The translations under genes were made by a program, and so were the position numbers. A stretch of 36,629 bases of DNA from an uncultured Clostridia bacterium (GTDB lineage: Bacteria; Bacillota; Clostridia; Oscillospirales; Ruminococcaceae), in contig CAMCOD010000016.1 of NCBI GenBank assembly GCA_945876435.1, positions 1-36,629 on the forward strand, given 5' to 3'. The notes beneath the pieces are model-generated. The model was not told where the DNA came from and ran no database searches. It worked only from the letters and a program-made list of their open reading frames with translations. Below are positions 6,997 to 15,400 of this stretch, one piece after another. Within the stretch, counting starts at the first letter, position 1. Each line of letters opens with the position of its first letter.

Positions 6997-7872
6997 ATGA
7001 CCGAAGTAATAGGCGTACGCTTTAAAAAAGTCGGAAAGATATATTATTTTGACCCAAACGGCCAGCAACTCCCCCTTGGTGAGCAGGTGATCGTAGAAAC
7101 TGCCCGCGGCATCGAATGCGGTGAGATCGCGATCTCCAATCGCATGGTAGATGATGACAACGTGGTAAAACCGCTGAAACCAGTGATTCGTGTGGCGAAT
7201 GCAGAGGATAAACGCCGGATTGCGGAAAACGCGGAAAAAGAAAAGAAAGCCTTCAAGCTCTGCAATGAAAAAATCGCGAAGCATAAACTGGACATGAAGC
7301 TGGTTGATGTGGAATATACTTTTGACAACAATAAAATTCTGTTCTATTTTACTGCTGAGGGGCGGGTCGATTTCCGCGAACTGGTAAAGGATCTTGCTTC
7401 TGTATTTAAAACCCGCATTGAATTACGCCAGATTGGTGTCCGGGATGAGGCAAAAATGCTGGGCGGTCTGGGAATCTGCGGCAGACCTTTCTGCTGCGCG
7501 TCTTTTTTAGGCGAGTTCCAGCCGGTATCCATCAAAATGGCTAAAGAACAGGGCCTGTCCTTGAATCCAACCAAAATCTCCGGCACCTGCGGCAGACTGA
7601 TGTGTTGTCTGAAATACGAGCAGGATGCTTATGAGGATCTGATCCGTATCACCCCTCGAGTTGGTTCCTATGTATCCACCAGCGAAGGAAAAGGTACTGT
7701 GGTGGAGATCAGTCTGCTGACCGGTTTGGTCAAGGTTCGTCTGGACAAAGCGGCCGATGGCGCTCCTATGATCTTCGATCGAAAGGCGGTCAAGCTCTTA
7801 AAAGAAGGGCATGCCGTAAAGGAAGATAAACACAGCAAAGACAGCGAAGATCTGCGCGCATTGGAGCGGTAG
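6997..7872 (+). CDS. ricT: PSP1-domain protein RicT (YaaT)
   Basis: A 291-residue PSP1/YaaT family protein. In Bacillus, RicT with RicA and RicF forms an iron-sulfur complex that acts with RNase Y in mRNA maturation and speeds phosphorelay, competence and sporulation. The start MTEVIGVRFK-KVGKIYYFDP is family-typical, and I prefer this ATG to one 69 bases upstream. Cysteines are at 161, 166, 167 (CGRPFCC) and 198, 203, 204 (CGRLMCC), the conserved cluster ligands. The C-terminal 25 residues are charged and low-complexity. No ricA or ricF gene is in this window. It follows holB as in Bacillus. Confidence 0.93.
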   Translation: MTEVIGVRFKKVGKIYYFDPNGQQLPLGEQVIVETARGIECGEIAISNRMVDDDNVVKPLKPVIRVANAEDKRRIAENAEKEKKAFKLCNEKIAKHKLDMKLVDVEYTFDNNKILFYFTAEGRVDFRELVKDLASVFKTRIELRQIGVRDEAKMLGGLGICGRPFCCASFLGEFQPVSIKMAKEQGLSLNPTKISGTCGRLMCCLKYEQDAYEDLIRITPRVGSYVSTSEGKGTVVEISLLTGLVKVRLDKAADGAPMIFDRKAVKLLKEGHAVKEDKHSKDSEDLRALER

Positions 7873-7916
7873 TATTCCCTGATTTGTGGAAAATAAAACT
7901 TTTCTTCTGCAAAAGG

Positions 7917-7944
7917 TTGATTTTTTCCGTGTATATGGTACAAT
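7917..7944 (+). promoter_or_regulatory. Ferredoxin promoter (strong, extended -10)
   Basis: TTGATT (7917-7922), a 16-base spacer, then TGG-TACAAT (hexamer 7939-7944). This is one of the best promoters in the window and fits a highly expressed single-gene transcript. Confidence 0.8.
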
Positions 7945-7979
7945 GAGGTTAACCCAAAAACTATGGAGGTGTTATGATT

Positions 7980-8150
7980 ATGGCATACAAAATTAAATCC
8001 GATTGCATCAGCTGCGGCGCTTGTGAAGCTGAATGCCCAGTAGGTGCTATCTCCGCAGGTGCAGATAAATACGAAATCGATCCTGCTAAATGCATTAGCT
8101 GCGGCGCTTGTGCTGGCGTTTGCCCAGTAGGTGCTCCAGAAGAAGAATAA
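7980..8150 (+). CDS. 2[4Fe-4S] ferredoxin
   Basis: A 56-residue clostridial-type ferredoxin, an electron carrier in fermentative metabolism. It has two CxxCxxCxxxCP motifs ([16 protein letters not shown] and [16 protein letters not shown]) in two internally repeated halves, eight cysteines in all, and ends in three glutamates. An upstream in-frame ATG (7974) is only four bases from GGAGG; the ATG at 7980 is ten bases from it and gives the canonical MAYKI start. It is single, with its own promoter and terminator. Codon use is strongly biased (repeated GGT, GCT, CCA), unlike its neighbours, which suggests high expression. Confidence 0.97.
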   Translation: MAYKIKSDCISCGACEAECPVGAISAGADKYEIDPAKCISCGACAGVCPVGAPEEE

Positions 8151-8162
8151 TCTTCGTCGAAG

Positions 8163-8191
8163 AAAGGAACCGCGAAGCGGTTCCTTTTTTG
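8163..8191 (+). terminator. Ferredoxin terminator
   Basis: AAAGGAACCGC, a GAA loop and GCGGTTCCTTT form an 11-bp stem followed by TTT, 12 bases past the ferredoxin stop. Confidence 0.92.
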
Positions 8192-8206
8192 TTTGCTCAG
8201 AAAAAG

Positions 8207-8245
8207 AACTTCCTGCCTGAAAAACAGAAATTCAGGCAGGAAGTT
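8207..8245 (-). terminator. Terminator of the large minus-strand block
   Basis: A 15-bp perfect stem (AACTTCCTGCCTGAA / TTCAGGCAGGAAGTT, 9-nt loop) lies just past the DUF896 stop; on the minus strand it is followed by CTTTTTC. It ends the long block that starts at yicC, facing the ferredoxin terminator. Confidence 0.88.
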
Positions 8246-8250
8246 TTGCT

Positions 8251-8457
8251 TTAATTTTTTTTGCTCACCGGCCGTTCGGTACCGTCCGGCTCCACAATGA
8301 CCATATTTTTCAGTTGAGCTTCCAGATTTCCCCGAAACAGAGCGATATATTCCTTGCGAAGGCGGGTTTGTTCCTCTTTTTCCGCCGCGGTTAAACCCTG
8401 AGGCGTGCGGGATTTGCGGGCCAGCTCATTGATCCGCTCCAATTTTTTCTGTTCCAT
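8251..8457 (-). CDS. DUF896 (YnzC-like) small protein
   Basis: A 68-residue member of the DUF896/YnzC family: LERINELARKSRTPQGLTAAEKEEQTRLRKEY in the family order, followed by a basic tail. Family members are helical hairpins of unknown biochemical role; the Bacillus gene lies in the LexA-controlled yneA operon. Here it is instead the last gene of the large minus-strand block, six bases after the vanY-like gene and right before a strong terminator. I see no SOS-box near it. Family is secure; function is unknown. Confidence 0.85.
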   Translation of the reverse strand: MEQKKLERINELARKSRTPQGLTAAEKEEQTRLRKEYIALFRGNLEAQLKNMVIVEPDGTERPVSKKN

Positions 8458-8463
8458 CCTGCC

Positions 8464-9237
8464 TTATTCTCCTCCTTTCAGCTCTTCCAGGTATTCTTCC
8501 AGACAAAGTCCTTTTTCTTTCATGGCTTTGGCGTGCTCCACACCCACATAGCGATAATGCCAGGACTCATAGATGATCTTTGTGGTCGCTTCCTTATCCT
8601 CCGGATAACGAAGAATGAAACCGTAATCCGCCGCATTCTCCGTCAGCCATTTTCCCGCAGCTGTTTCGGCAAATTCCGGGTCAAGCGTTTGATGGCTGGG
8701 GGTTACAATATCCGCCGCCAGGCCGGTTTGATGCTCACTGGTGCCGGGAACGGCGATCATCGTCGCTGTTTCCGCCTCCGCTTCCTCCTGAGACTTACCA
8801 GCATTTCTGAAAATCGCAACCTGCTCATCGAACAGCTCCTGCTGACGCTGAATGCTGCGGTAAGAGGAGCAGATCATCAGTTCCACGCCATCTTCCTGCG
8901 CCGCAGCAATCATCTCCTTCATGCTGTCCGCTACACGAATGTCCATGACAAAATTGCCCTGAACCGGGGCAGTCTCTACCTGGAAATCCTCCGGCAGCGG
9001 ATGGTCCGGATTGGCCAGGATCAACTCCCAGGTATCCGTAGGATCTTCCTCCGGAACCGGCTCTGTTTCCTCCGGCTCCTTCTGTTCCTCTTCTTTTTCT
9101 TCCGGGAGGGCAGCACTCTGCTGATTGTCCGGCTGGACAGGCGTTTCAGTCGGCTGATCGCTCAGCATAATGCCCACTGCGGTGGCCCCAACACACAGCA
9201 GCAGAACCACCAGAGTCATGATAAATTTTCCATTCAT
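8464..9237 (-). CDS. VanY-type D,D-carboxypeptidase, membrane-anchored
   Basis: A 257-residue peptidoglycan hydrolase of the VanY/M15B family, which removes the terminal D-Ala from muropeptide stems. Residues 5-25 are a signal anchor (MTLVVLLLCVGATAVGIML). Residues ~40-70 are a Glu/Pro-rich spacer. The zinc peptidase domain has CSSYRS (123-128), SEHQTGLAADIV with ligands H169 and D176, and ESWHYRYVG with the catalytic E224 and ligand H227. No vanR/vanS/vanH/A/X is nearby, so this is a housekeeping cell-wall enzyme and not evidence of vancomycin resistance. It sits between rsmE and the DUF896 gene. Confidence 0.93.
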   Translation of the reverse strand: MNGKFIMTLVVLLLCVGATAVGIMLSDQPTETPVQPDNQQSAALPEEKEEEQKEPEETEPVPEEDPTDTWELILANPDHPLPEDFQVETAPVQGNFVMDIRVADSMKEMIAAAQEDGVELMICSSYRSIQRQQELFDEQVAIFRNAGKSQEEAEAETATMIAVPGTSEHQTGLAADIVTPSHQTLDPEFAETAAGKWLTENAADYGFILRYPEDKEATTKIIYESWHYRYVGVEHAKAMKEKGLCLEEYLEELKGGE

Positions 9238-9252
9238 TGTTCCAGGCCTCCC

Positions 9253-9975
9253 TTACATATTTCCCGTCTGATACATGATAATGGAAAGGGCCGCCAGCGG
9301 AGCTGTTTCGCAGCGTAAGATCCGTTTGCCCAAAGAAATGCTGGCAATTCCCCGCTCCAGAGCCTGTCGAACCTCTTCCTCATCAAAACCGCCTTCTGCG
9401 CCTACCATAATGGACAGGGAGGAGGCTGTTGTTTGCAGTTCTTCCTGAAAGGAGCTGCTGCTGTTTTCATAAAACAGGATAGCCTGCTGGTCCTTTTTCA
9501 TGGCGTCAAGCGCCTGGGGGTAGTCCAGCATGGGCAGGACCTGTGGAATTCGGCCTCTGCCGCACTGTTTCGCTGCCTCCAAAGCGATTCGCTGGTAGCG
9601 CTCCTGCTTTTTCGCCATAGATTTGGCGTCAGGACGGGACACACAGCGCTTTGTTTGCACTGGAACAATGGCAGAAACGCCCAGTTCCACTGCCTTCTGA
9701 ATGATCAGCTCCATTTTATCCGATTTCGGCATGGCCTGATAAAGAGTCACAAAAACCGACGGCTCGGTTTCCGACGGATAGGCCCGCTCCACCCGGAGAG
9801 ACACCTGTTTTTCGTTCAGTTCTTCGATGACACAGTCATAATCCCATCCCTGGGTATCACAGGCAACCAGTTTTTCCCCTGGCCGCATCCGGAGAACTTT
9901 CATAATATGTTTGGCGTCATCGCCAACGATGACGCCTTTGGTTTCATCAATGGATTTCGTAAAGAAACGAGGCAT
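9253..9975 (-). CDS. rsmE: 16S rRNA m3U1498 methyltransferase
   Basis: A 240-residue SPOUT-superfamily methyltransferase that methylates U1498 of 16S rRNA. The N-terminal PUA-like part (DAKHIMKVLRMRPGEKL) is followed by the alpha/beta knot with ALEAAKQCGRG, VGAEGGFDEEE and LGKRILRCETAPLAAL. Length is normal. It starts three bases after the prmA stop, so the two are translated as a unit, as in many Firmicutes (prmA-rsmE). Confidence 0.95.
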   Translation of the reverse strand: MPRFFTKSIDETKGVIVGDDAKHIMKVLRMRPGEKLVACDTQGWDYDCVIEELNEKQVSLRVERAYPSETEPSVFVTLYQAMPKSDKMELIIQKAVELGVSAIVPVQTKRCVSRPDAKSMAKKQERYQRIALEAAKQCGRGRIPQVLPMLDYPQALDAMKKDQQAILFYENSSSSFQEELQTTASSLSIMVGAEGGFDEEEVRQALERGIASISLGKRILRCETAPLAALSIIMYQTGNM

Positions 9976-9978
9976 AGC

Positions 9979-10932
9979 TTATCCTTTCACCTTGCAGGCA
10001 AGGGCTACCCAACCGCCGTTTTTGCGTTCTTCCATAATTTCGATGCCCTGCCGGTCCATAGCGGCAAGCACATCGTCCCGGCGCTCTTCAATAATACCGG
10101 AAGCAATGAAAACACCGCCCTTTGCCAGGTATTTCGCCACATCGTCGCAAAGGCGGATGATCACATCCGCCACAATGTTCGCCACGATCACTTGGAAACT
10201 TCCCTCCACCTGCGAGGTCAGATCTCCCTGATGGAAGGAAATCCGGTCACCCACCTGGTTCAGTTCTGCATTTTCTCCTGCAACTTTTACGGCAACCTCA
10301 TCAATATCGCAGCCAATGATGGTTTTGGCGCCCAGCAAAGCCGCTGTAATAGCCAAAATACCGCTGCCGCAGCCAACATCCAGCACGGTATCCTCCGGCG
10401 TCAGGTATTTTTCCAGCAGCTCCATGCACAGACTGGTGGTGTGGTGTGTGCCGGTGCCGAAGGCCATACCGGGATTTAAGGTGAGAACGATCTCCCCCTC
10501 TTTTGCTTCATACTCTTCCCAAGCCGGACGAACCACCAGCTTTTGGCCGATTTTTACGGTGTGGTAGTATTTCTGCCAGGCGGTGGACCAGTCTTCCTCG
10601 TCCACGCTGCCGGTTTCCAGAGTCAAACGGCCGTATTCGCCGGCTGTATCCTGCTGTTTGAGCTGAGCCAGCAGAGAGCGCACTGCCGCCAGCTCCTCCA
10701 TGCCCTGAGCATTGTCCGCAACGTAAAGTTTCACGTTGGTTTCGCAGCCTTCCATCTGGTTCATCAGCTCTTCGTCGATGTAATCCCAGTGAGGGGTGGT
10801 ATCTTTCAAAAATTGCTCGAAATCTGCCGCGTCCTCCACGACAAAACCTTTGATGCCTACATTCATCAGACCGGCGGTCAGCGGCTCGATGCCCTCTGTG
10901 CTTGTGTAGATTTTAACTTCTGTCCAGTTCAT
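9979..10932 (-). CDS. prmA: Ribosomal protein L11 methyltransferase
   Basis: A 317-residue class I SAM-dependent enzyme that trimethylates ribosomal protein L11. The N-terminal ~120 residues are the substrate domain. Then come the signature NPGMAFGTGTHHTT, motif I DVGCGSGILAI, DIDEVAV, and the N-I-V-A (VANIVADVI) motif. The ATG is preceded by AAGGAG. It lies 44 bases after a GNAT gene and three bases before rsmE. Confidence 0.95.
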   Translation of the reverse strand: MNWTEVKIYTSTEGIEPLTAGLMNVGIKGFVVEDAADFEQFLKDTTPHWDYIDEELMNQMEGCETNVKLYVADNAQGMEELAAVRSLLAQLKQQDTAGEYGRLTLETGSVDEEDWSTAWQKYYHTVKIGQKLVVRPAWEEYEAKEGEIVLTLNPGMAFGTGTHHTTSLCMELLEKYLTPEDTVLDVGCGSGILAITAALLGAKTIIGCDIDEVAVKVAGENAELNQVGDRISFHQGDLTSQVEGSFQVIVANIVADVIIRLCDDVAKYLAKGGVFIASGIIEERRDDVLAAMDRQGIEIMEERKNGGWVALACKVKG

Positions 10933-10976
10933 TTCTTTACTCCTTGTATAATTTTAATGAATAATTCGTTTTTTCT

Positions 10977-11492
10977 CTATTTCCCCTGATAAATCAGGCC
11001 ATAAACCGTATCTCTCTGCTCACCATTCCGGTAGTTGATGCCATTTTCCTCCTCGATTTGGAAGCCGCATCTCTGATGGGTGGCAAGGGAAGCCCAGTTG
11101 TCCTTGGCCACATTGCTGCGAATGATCACCGGCCCGCGTTTCTTCAGTAATTGAATTACTTCCTCCATAATTTGGGTTCCATAGCCCTTTTTCCGCTGTT
11201 CCGGCGCTGTTTCCAAGGCTTCCAAGTAATAAAAGTCGTCGATTTTTGTCAAGCGCAGAGCGCTGACCCAATGCTCATCCACTTCCAGTACATAATAGCG
11301 GTTTCTCTCCTGAGGAAAAAATTTCTCCCGCAGGAAGGTCTTAAAGTACTGTTCTTCCTCCTGAATTTCCCGGCTCAGATCCTCTTTCTCCGGATGCCGC
11401 CACTTTGCGTTGATGATAGAGCCTTCCGAATAAACGCCATGGACCATCCGATACATTTCTTCTTCCGTCATGGTTTGAAATTCCAGCAGCAT
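10977..11492 (-). CDS. GNAT-family N-acetyltransferase
   Basis: A 171-residue single-domain acetyltransferase. The acetyl-CoA loop is QRKKGYGTQIMEE, followed by IIRSNVAKDNWASLATHQRCGF, a typical GNAT C-terminal half. The substrate cannot be predicted from sequence. The open frame reaches 15 codons further upstream, but the ATG at 11492 has AAGGAGG ahead of it. It lies between spoVM and prmA, so it could be read from the upstream block or from a weak local promoter. A strong terminator after spoVM suggests the latter. Confidence 0.85.
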   Translation of the reverse strand: MLLEFQTMTEEEMYRMVHGVYSEGSIINAKWRHPEKEDLSREIQEEEQYFKTFLREKFFPQERNRYYVLEVDEHWVSALRLTKIDDFYYLEALETAPEQRKKGYGTQIMEEVIQLLKKRGPVIIRSNVAKDNWASLATHQRCGFQIEEENGINYRNGEQRDTVYGLIYQGK

Positions 11493-11569
11493 AAGATATC
11501 CTCCTTGCCCCTCTGTGGATCGCTCTGCCACAAGCATAGCACAAATCCGTCAAAAAGGCCATAGAAAAA

Positions 11570-11612
11570 CGACAAAACGCCGCCGGTTCTGCCAAAACAG
11601 ACGGGCGGCGTT
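11570..11612 (-). terminator. Terminator after spoVM
   Basis: A 9-bp GC-rich stem (AACGCCGCC / GGCGGCGTT) around a 19-nt loop lies ten bases past the spoVM stop. On the minus strand it is followed by TTGTCGTTTTT. The long loop may weaken it, so some read-through to the GNAT-prmA genes is possible. Confidence 0.65.
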
Positions 11613-11621
11613 GTCACAGTC

Positions 11622-11711
11622 TTATGGAAGCGGTTCTTCTTTCTGAATCTTAAAAATAAGCCGCAGAATACCGGACAGGAGTTTTGGGCTTTTAACCACA
11701 ACGATTTTCAT
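11622..11711 (-). CDS. spoVM: Stage V sporulation protein M
   Basis: A 29-codon gene, too short for most gene finders. The product begins MKIVVVKSPKLLSGILRLIF and ends in KIQKEEPLP. It aligns without gaps to Bacillus SpoVM over 22 or so residues (MKFYTIKLPKFLGGIVRAML): K2, K7, P9, K10, L12, G14, I15 and R17 are shared, including P9, which Bacillus work shows is important for recognising the curved forespore membrane. SpoVM is an amphipathic helix that anchors SpoIVA and the coat basement layer. A strong GGAGGAGG precedes the ATG. It lies next to thiN and rsgA-prkC, the same neighbourhood as in Bacillus. The C-terminus is three residues longer than in Bacillus. Confidence 0.9.
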   Translation of the reverse strand: MKIVVVKSPKLLSGILRLIFKIQKEEPLP

Positions 11712-11744
11712 AGAGATTCCTCCTCCAATAGTCTTTTCCCTACT

Positions 11745-11775
11745 ATTATACGAAAAATCTCCGGTTTGGTGACAA
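11745..11775 (-). promoter_or_regulatory. Candidate spoVM promoter
   Basis: On the minus strand TATAAT (11745-11750) stands about 33 bases before the spoVM ATG, with TTGTCA (11770-11775) at a long 19-base spacing. Bacillus spoVM is sigma-E dependent. The spacing fits sigma-A poorly, and I cannot assign the sigma factor. Confidence 0.4.
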
Positions 11776-11787
11776 AAAGCCCTGCTT

Positions 11788-12423
11788 TTACAGTTCCCGG
11801 TTACAGATAATCACCGCAATTCCTTCCTCAATCGCGATCTTTCCATCCTTCCCAGGCAGGAAGTGGTTGCTGACGCCCAAAGGGAAGGTATTGGTAATCA
11901 CTCCATTTTCCAATGGATAGAATAAATCCCGCAGACAAACACCGCTGCAGCGGTCGGAGTGGGCAAAAACCGATAGCACGAAGCCCTCCCGATAGGGAAC
12001 CGTGATCTGCTGTCCGCCGGTGATGACAGAGATCCACAGATCCTCATCCATCAAACAGGCTTTCGCCCCATGAATCACAGCATAAACCAGCGACTGAATG
12101 TTGGCAATGCTGTGATCCAATCTTCCTCCGGTCATTCCCAGCAGGAGCAGATCCTGAAATCCTTTTTCCAGAGCAACCTTAATGGCCAGCATGGTGTCGG
12201 TGTCATCCTTCTCCACCGGATACTCCAAAATCGGGCACGCAGCGGCAAGCTCGCCCTCGTAGGAGTCAAAATCTCCCAGCAGCAAATCCGGCTGGAGCCC
12301 CATCGCCTGACAGTGAGCATAGCCCCGGTCAGCAGCGATAATAAAATCATCCTCTTGTATCAGACGGCGATCGTAGGAAAGGTTCTGAATCTCTCCACCA
12401 CCCACAATCACGCAGCGTTTCAT
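11788..12423 (-). CDS. thiN: Thiamine pyrophosphokinase
   Basis: A 211-residue enzyme that transfers pyrophosphate from ATP to thiamine, giving thiamine diphosphate. It has AADRGYAHC, LLGDFDS, KDDTDTMLAI and GMTGGRLDHSIANI, the conserved motifs of the family. The ATG at 12423 overlaps the rsgA stop in the ATGA arrangement, so translation is probably coupled. In Bacillus rpe lies between rsgA and thiN; it is absent here. It is the last gene before spoVM. Confidence 0.94.
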   Translation of the reverse strand: MKRCVIVGGGEIQNLSYDRRLIQEDDFIIAADRGYAHCQAMGLQPDLLLGDFDSYEGELAAACPILEYPVEKDDTDTMLAIKVALEKGFQDLLLLGMTGGRLDHSIANIQSLVYAVIHGAKACLMDEDLWISVITGGQQITVPYREGFVLSVFAHSDRCSGVCLRDLFYPLENGVITNTFPLGVSNHFLPGKDGKIAIEEGIAVIICNREL

Positions 12424-13310
12424 TTTAATTCCCATACCTTGATCTGTTTTGCCTGCTCGTATAAGGCCAAATAGCTTTCATGACGGCTTTGAGCGATTTT
12501 TCCTTCCCGCAGCGCCTTCAGCACGGCGCAGCCCTTTTCCTTCGTGTGGGAACAGCCGGTAAAGCGGCATTTTTCCAGATAAGGAGCAAAGTCCCGGAAG
12601 CAGTATTGCAGCTCATCCTTTAAAATTACCTGGAATTTCTCCAGATCTACCGCGGAAAAACCCGGCGTATCCGCGACCATGGCTCCATTATCCAGTGTGT
12701 AGATCTCCACATGGCGGGTAGTATGGCGGCCCCGGCCCAATTTCTGACTGATATCCCCCGTGTCAATGGCAAAGCGCTGGTCCAGCGCGTTCAGCAAGCT
12801 GGATTTTCCTGCGCCGGAATTGCCGCAGAAGGCGGAAAACTTGCCTGCCAGCAGTTCCCTCACAGCTTCCACACCTTCTCCGTTCATGCTGCACACCACC
12901 GCAACCGGGAATCCAGCCTGCCGGTAAATTTCCGCAAAAGCTTCCGGCTCTTTCAGATCCGCCTTGGTAACAACAATCACCGGTTGGATATGCTGATACT
13001 CGGCAATGGCGATCAGCTTATCCAAAACCAGCGTGTTCGGAGCCGGATCGGAAATCGATACCACCAGCACCAGTTGATCCAGATTGGCCAATGGGGGCCG
13101 AACCAGGCTGTTGGTTCTGGGCATAATTTCCAATACATAACCGGTTCCTTCGCCGGTCAGCTCCGCCAAAGCCCAGTCGCCCACACAGGGCTTGATGTTT
13201 TTATTGCGAAAAACGCCTCGCGCCCGACACTCCAGCTCCTGACCGTTCTCCGCTTTCAAGTAATAAAATCCGCCCAGAGATTTTATAATGCGTCCTTTGA
13301 TTTGTTCCAA
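12420..13310 (-). CDS. rsgA: Small ribosomal subunit biogenesis GTPase
   Basis: A 296-residue circularly permuted GTPase that acts late in 30S assembly. The N-terminal OB-fold (~1-70) is followed by the permuted GTPase motifs in order: G4 TKAD, G1 GNSGAGKSS, G3 DTPGF. The C-terminal zinc module is CRFTGCSHTKEKGC. Starts with TTG, with AAAGG nine bases upstream. It lies 15 bases after prkC and overlaps thiN. This prpC-prkC-rsgA order is the standard Firmicute arrangement. Confidence 0.95.
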   Translation of the reverse strand: MEQIKGRIIKSLGGFYYLKAENGQELECRARGVFRNKNIKPCVGDWALAELTGEGTGYVLEIMPRTNSLVRPPLANLDQLVLVVSISDPAPNTLVLDKLIAIAEYQHIQPVIVVTKADLKEPEAFAEIYRQAGFPVAVVCSMNGEGVEAVRELLAGKFSAFCGNSGAGKSSLLNALDQRFAIDTGDISQKLGRGRHTTRHVEIYTLDNGAMVADTPGFSAVDLEKFQVILKDELQYCFRDFAPYLEKCRFTGCSHTKEKGCAVLKALREGKIAQSRHESYLALYEQAKQIKVWELK

Positions 13311-13325
13311 ACTTTTTCGCCTTTC

Positions 13326-15377
13326 CTATTCGTCCTCGTTGGCCTGCTCGTTGATTCCTTCTGACAGCTCGGAACCGGAAACATGGATACCGCTCTGGAT
13401 ACCGCTGCTGGTCTGGAAGGAACTTGGATCATCCGTAATATCATAGAACTTTTCTTCGGTAAAATCGACGCCGTATACCCGGTACAGCTCCCGATCCAGA
13501 TAAATCTCCATTACAACACGTCCGTTGCCCTCCACACTGAAGGTCCAACTGGAAGTTTTCTCCGGCGTAATGCGTTTGCTTGCAACTTCCTCTTCTCCTA
13601 TATAGGCCTGAATATAAACTTTTTCATCAATATCGCTTTCTACCGGAATGCGAACACGCATACTATTGGCTTCATTGATTCCTTCCACTACCATAACGTC
13701 GATAGAAGTGCCTGCCGGAACCATTGAGCCAGCCTCCGGACTCTGTTTTACGATCGTGCCGGGAGCTTTGTCGTCGTAATCGTCGGCATCCACTTCTTTA
13801 ATGTTGGCAATGCGCAGACGATAGGTCATCAGGAGGGATTTTGCCGTGTTCAGATCAAGCCCTTCCAGTGGGGGAACCGAAACTTTGGTCTCCTGCGGTC
13901 CCTGGCTGACATAAACCATCAAAATCTCATCGGTGGAAAACTCCTCAGAGGCCGCCGGTTCCGTACGGATTACGTTGCCGCTGGGGATATCGTTGCTGTA
14001 GGCGGACATTTCCTCGTATTGAATGCCCTCTTTGTTCAGCTCCCGGAACACATCAGCGGAATCCCGGTTGGTATAGTCCTTTACAATGATCACATTTTCA
14101 CCCAGACTGACCTTAACCTTGATCGTAGCGCCTTTTTTCAGAATGGTGCTGGCGCTGGGGCTTTGATGATAGATCTCGCCCTCCTCGTACTGGGAGTTAT
14201 AATCGCTGGATTCCAAAACGATCTTGAAATCCTCCGCATACAGCTTGTTTTTGGTAATATTGTCATAGTCCTCGCCCAGCAGGCTGGGAACCACAACGTC
14301 CTCTTTGACCTCGAAGGGGTTGTTCTTCATAAAAAGCATCACCACGAAGACGCTGCACACGATGAAGAAAGCGGCGGCAATGCCAGCCATGACCGGTACC
14401 AGCGGTAGTGGCTTACTGCTATACTCCTCCTGGGCCTGTGAATTTTTTCTCCGTTTCATTTCGTCGCCTGCTCCCTGTTTGTTGAATTCCCTCTGGATGC
14501 GCTCCTCCACCGTTTCTGTATCCAGGTAGCGGTATTCAAAAACAATCGAAGGATCCTTCTTAAAGCTGTCAATATCCCGAAGCATCTCGGCGGCAGACTG
14601 ATAGCGTTTGCTCACATCCTTCTGCATGGCCTTCATGATGATTTCTTCCAAACCTTTCGGGATATTGGGGTTGAGGGAAGAAGGCAGCGTTGGGGTGGAC
14701 TGAATTTGCAGAATAGCTACGGAGACAGGAGAATCCGCCTCAAAAGGCAGTTTGCCTGTCAGCATCTCAAACAGCAGCACACCTACTGAATACAGGTCTG
14801 TGCGGGCATCCGTAGCCGCTCCGCTGGCCTGTTCCGGGCTGATATAATGCACAGAACCAATGGCTTTGGTGGTAATGGTATTGGTGCTGCTGCGGGAGAA
14901 GCGGGCAATGCCAAAGTCCGTGATCTTGATGGTTCCGTCTGAAAGCAGCATAATGTTCTGCGGCTTGATATCCCGGTGAACAATGCCCCTGTCATGCGCA
15001 TGCTGTAGACCCCGCAGGATCTGGATCGTAAAGTGGACCGCTTCCTTCCAGCGGAGCACCTTTTCCTGCTCAATATATTCCTTCAGTGTGATACCATCAA
15101 TATATTCCATGACGATGCACTGAATTTTACTGGTAAAGCTGACATCATACACCTGAACGATATTGGGATGATTCAGCAGAGAGATTGCGCGGAATTCGTT
15201 GCGGAAACGATGAAGAAACTCTTCGTTATCCAAAAACTCATCCCGCAGGATCTTGATGGCAACGGTGCGGTTCTCTACCGCATCATAGCCTTTATAAACA
15301 TTGGCCATACCGCCGACGCCGACCAGCTCCCGGATCTCATAGCGTCCTTCCAGCTTTTTGCCGATGTATTTGTCCAT
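13326..15377 (-). CDS. prkC: PASTA-domain Ser/Thr protein kinase
   Basis: A 683-residue membrane kinase that senses peptidoglycan. The cytoplasmic kinase domain (~12-270) has GVGGMANVY, the ATP-binding lysine in VAIKIL (K42), HRDIKPQN (135-142), DFGIAR (154-159) and an activation loop with several Thr/Ser (TNTITTKAIGS). A basic linker leads to one transmembrane segment (~325-350). Outside are three PASTA repeats (~357-425, 428-493, 497-566). The last ~110 residues (570-683) form a beta-rich segment with a Ser/Glu-rich tail that is not PASTA. In Bacillus PrkC triggers spore germination in response to muropeptides. It lies 23 bases after its phosphatase. Confidence 0.96.
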   Translation of the reverse strand: MDKYIGKKLEGRYEIRELVGVGGMANVYKGYDAVENRTVAIKILRDEFLDNEEFLHRFRNEFRAISLLNHPNIVQVYDVSFTSKIQCIVMEYIDGITLKEYIEQEKVLRWKEAVHFTIQILRGLQHAHDRGIVHRDIKPQNIMLLSDGTIKITDFGIARFSRSSTNTITTKAIGSVHYISPEQASGAATDARTDLYSVGVLLFEMLTGKLPFEADSPVSVAILQIQSTPTLPSSLNPNIPKGLEEIIMKAMQKDVSKRYQSAAEMLRDIDSFKKDPSIVFEYRYLDTETVEERIQREFNKQGAGDEMKRRKNSQAQEEYSSKPLPLVPVMAGIAAAFFIVCSVFVVMLFMKNNPFEVKEDVVVPSLLGEDYDNITKNKLYAEDFKIVLESSDYNSQYEEGEIYHQSPSASTILKKGATIKVKVSLGENVIIVKDYTNRDSADVFRELNKEGIQYEEMSAYSNDIPSGNVIRTEPAASEEFSTDEILMVYVSQGPQETKVSVPPLEGLDLNTAKSLLMTYRLRIANIKEVDADDYDDKAPGTIVKQSPEAGSMVPAGTSIDVMVVEGINEANSMRVRIPVESDIDEKVYIQAYIGEEEVASKRITPEKTSSWTFSVEGNGRVVMEIYLDRELYRVYGVDFTEEKFYDITDDPSSFQTSSGIQSGIHVSGSELSEGINEQANEDE

Positions 15378-15400
15378 TTTCTTACCTCCAGTGGGATGGT

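Noticed and set aside
8464-9237. Vancomycin-resistance vanY
   Set aside because: Domain family is right, but there are no other van genes, and it sits in a housekeeping block. It is a cell-wall carboxypeptidase.
9433-10479. A 348-codon plus-strand frame
   Set aside because: Antisense to rsmE and prmA, both certain.
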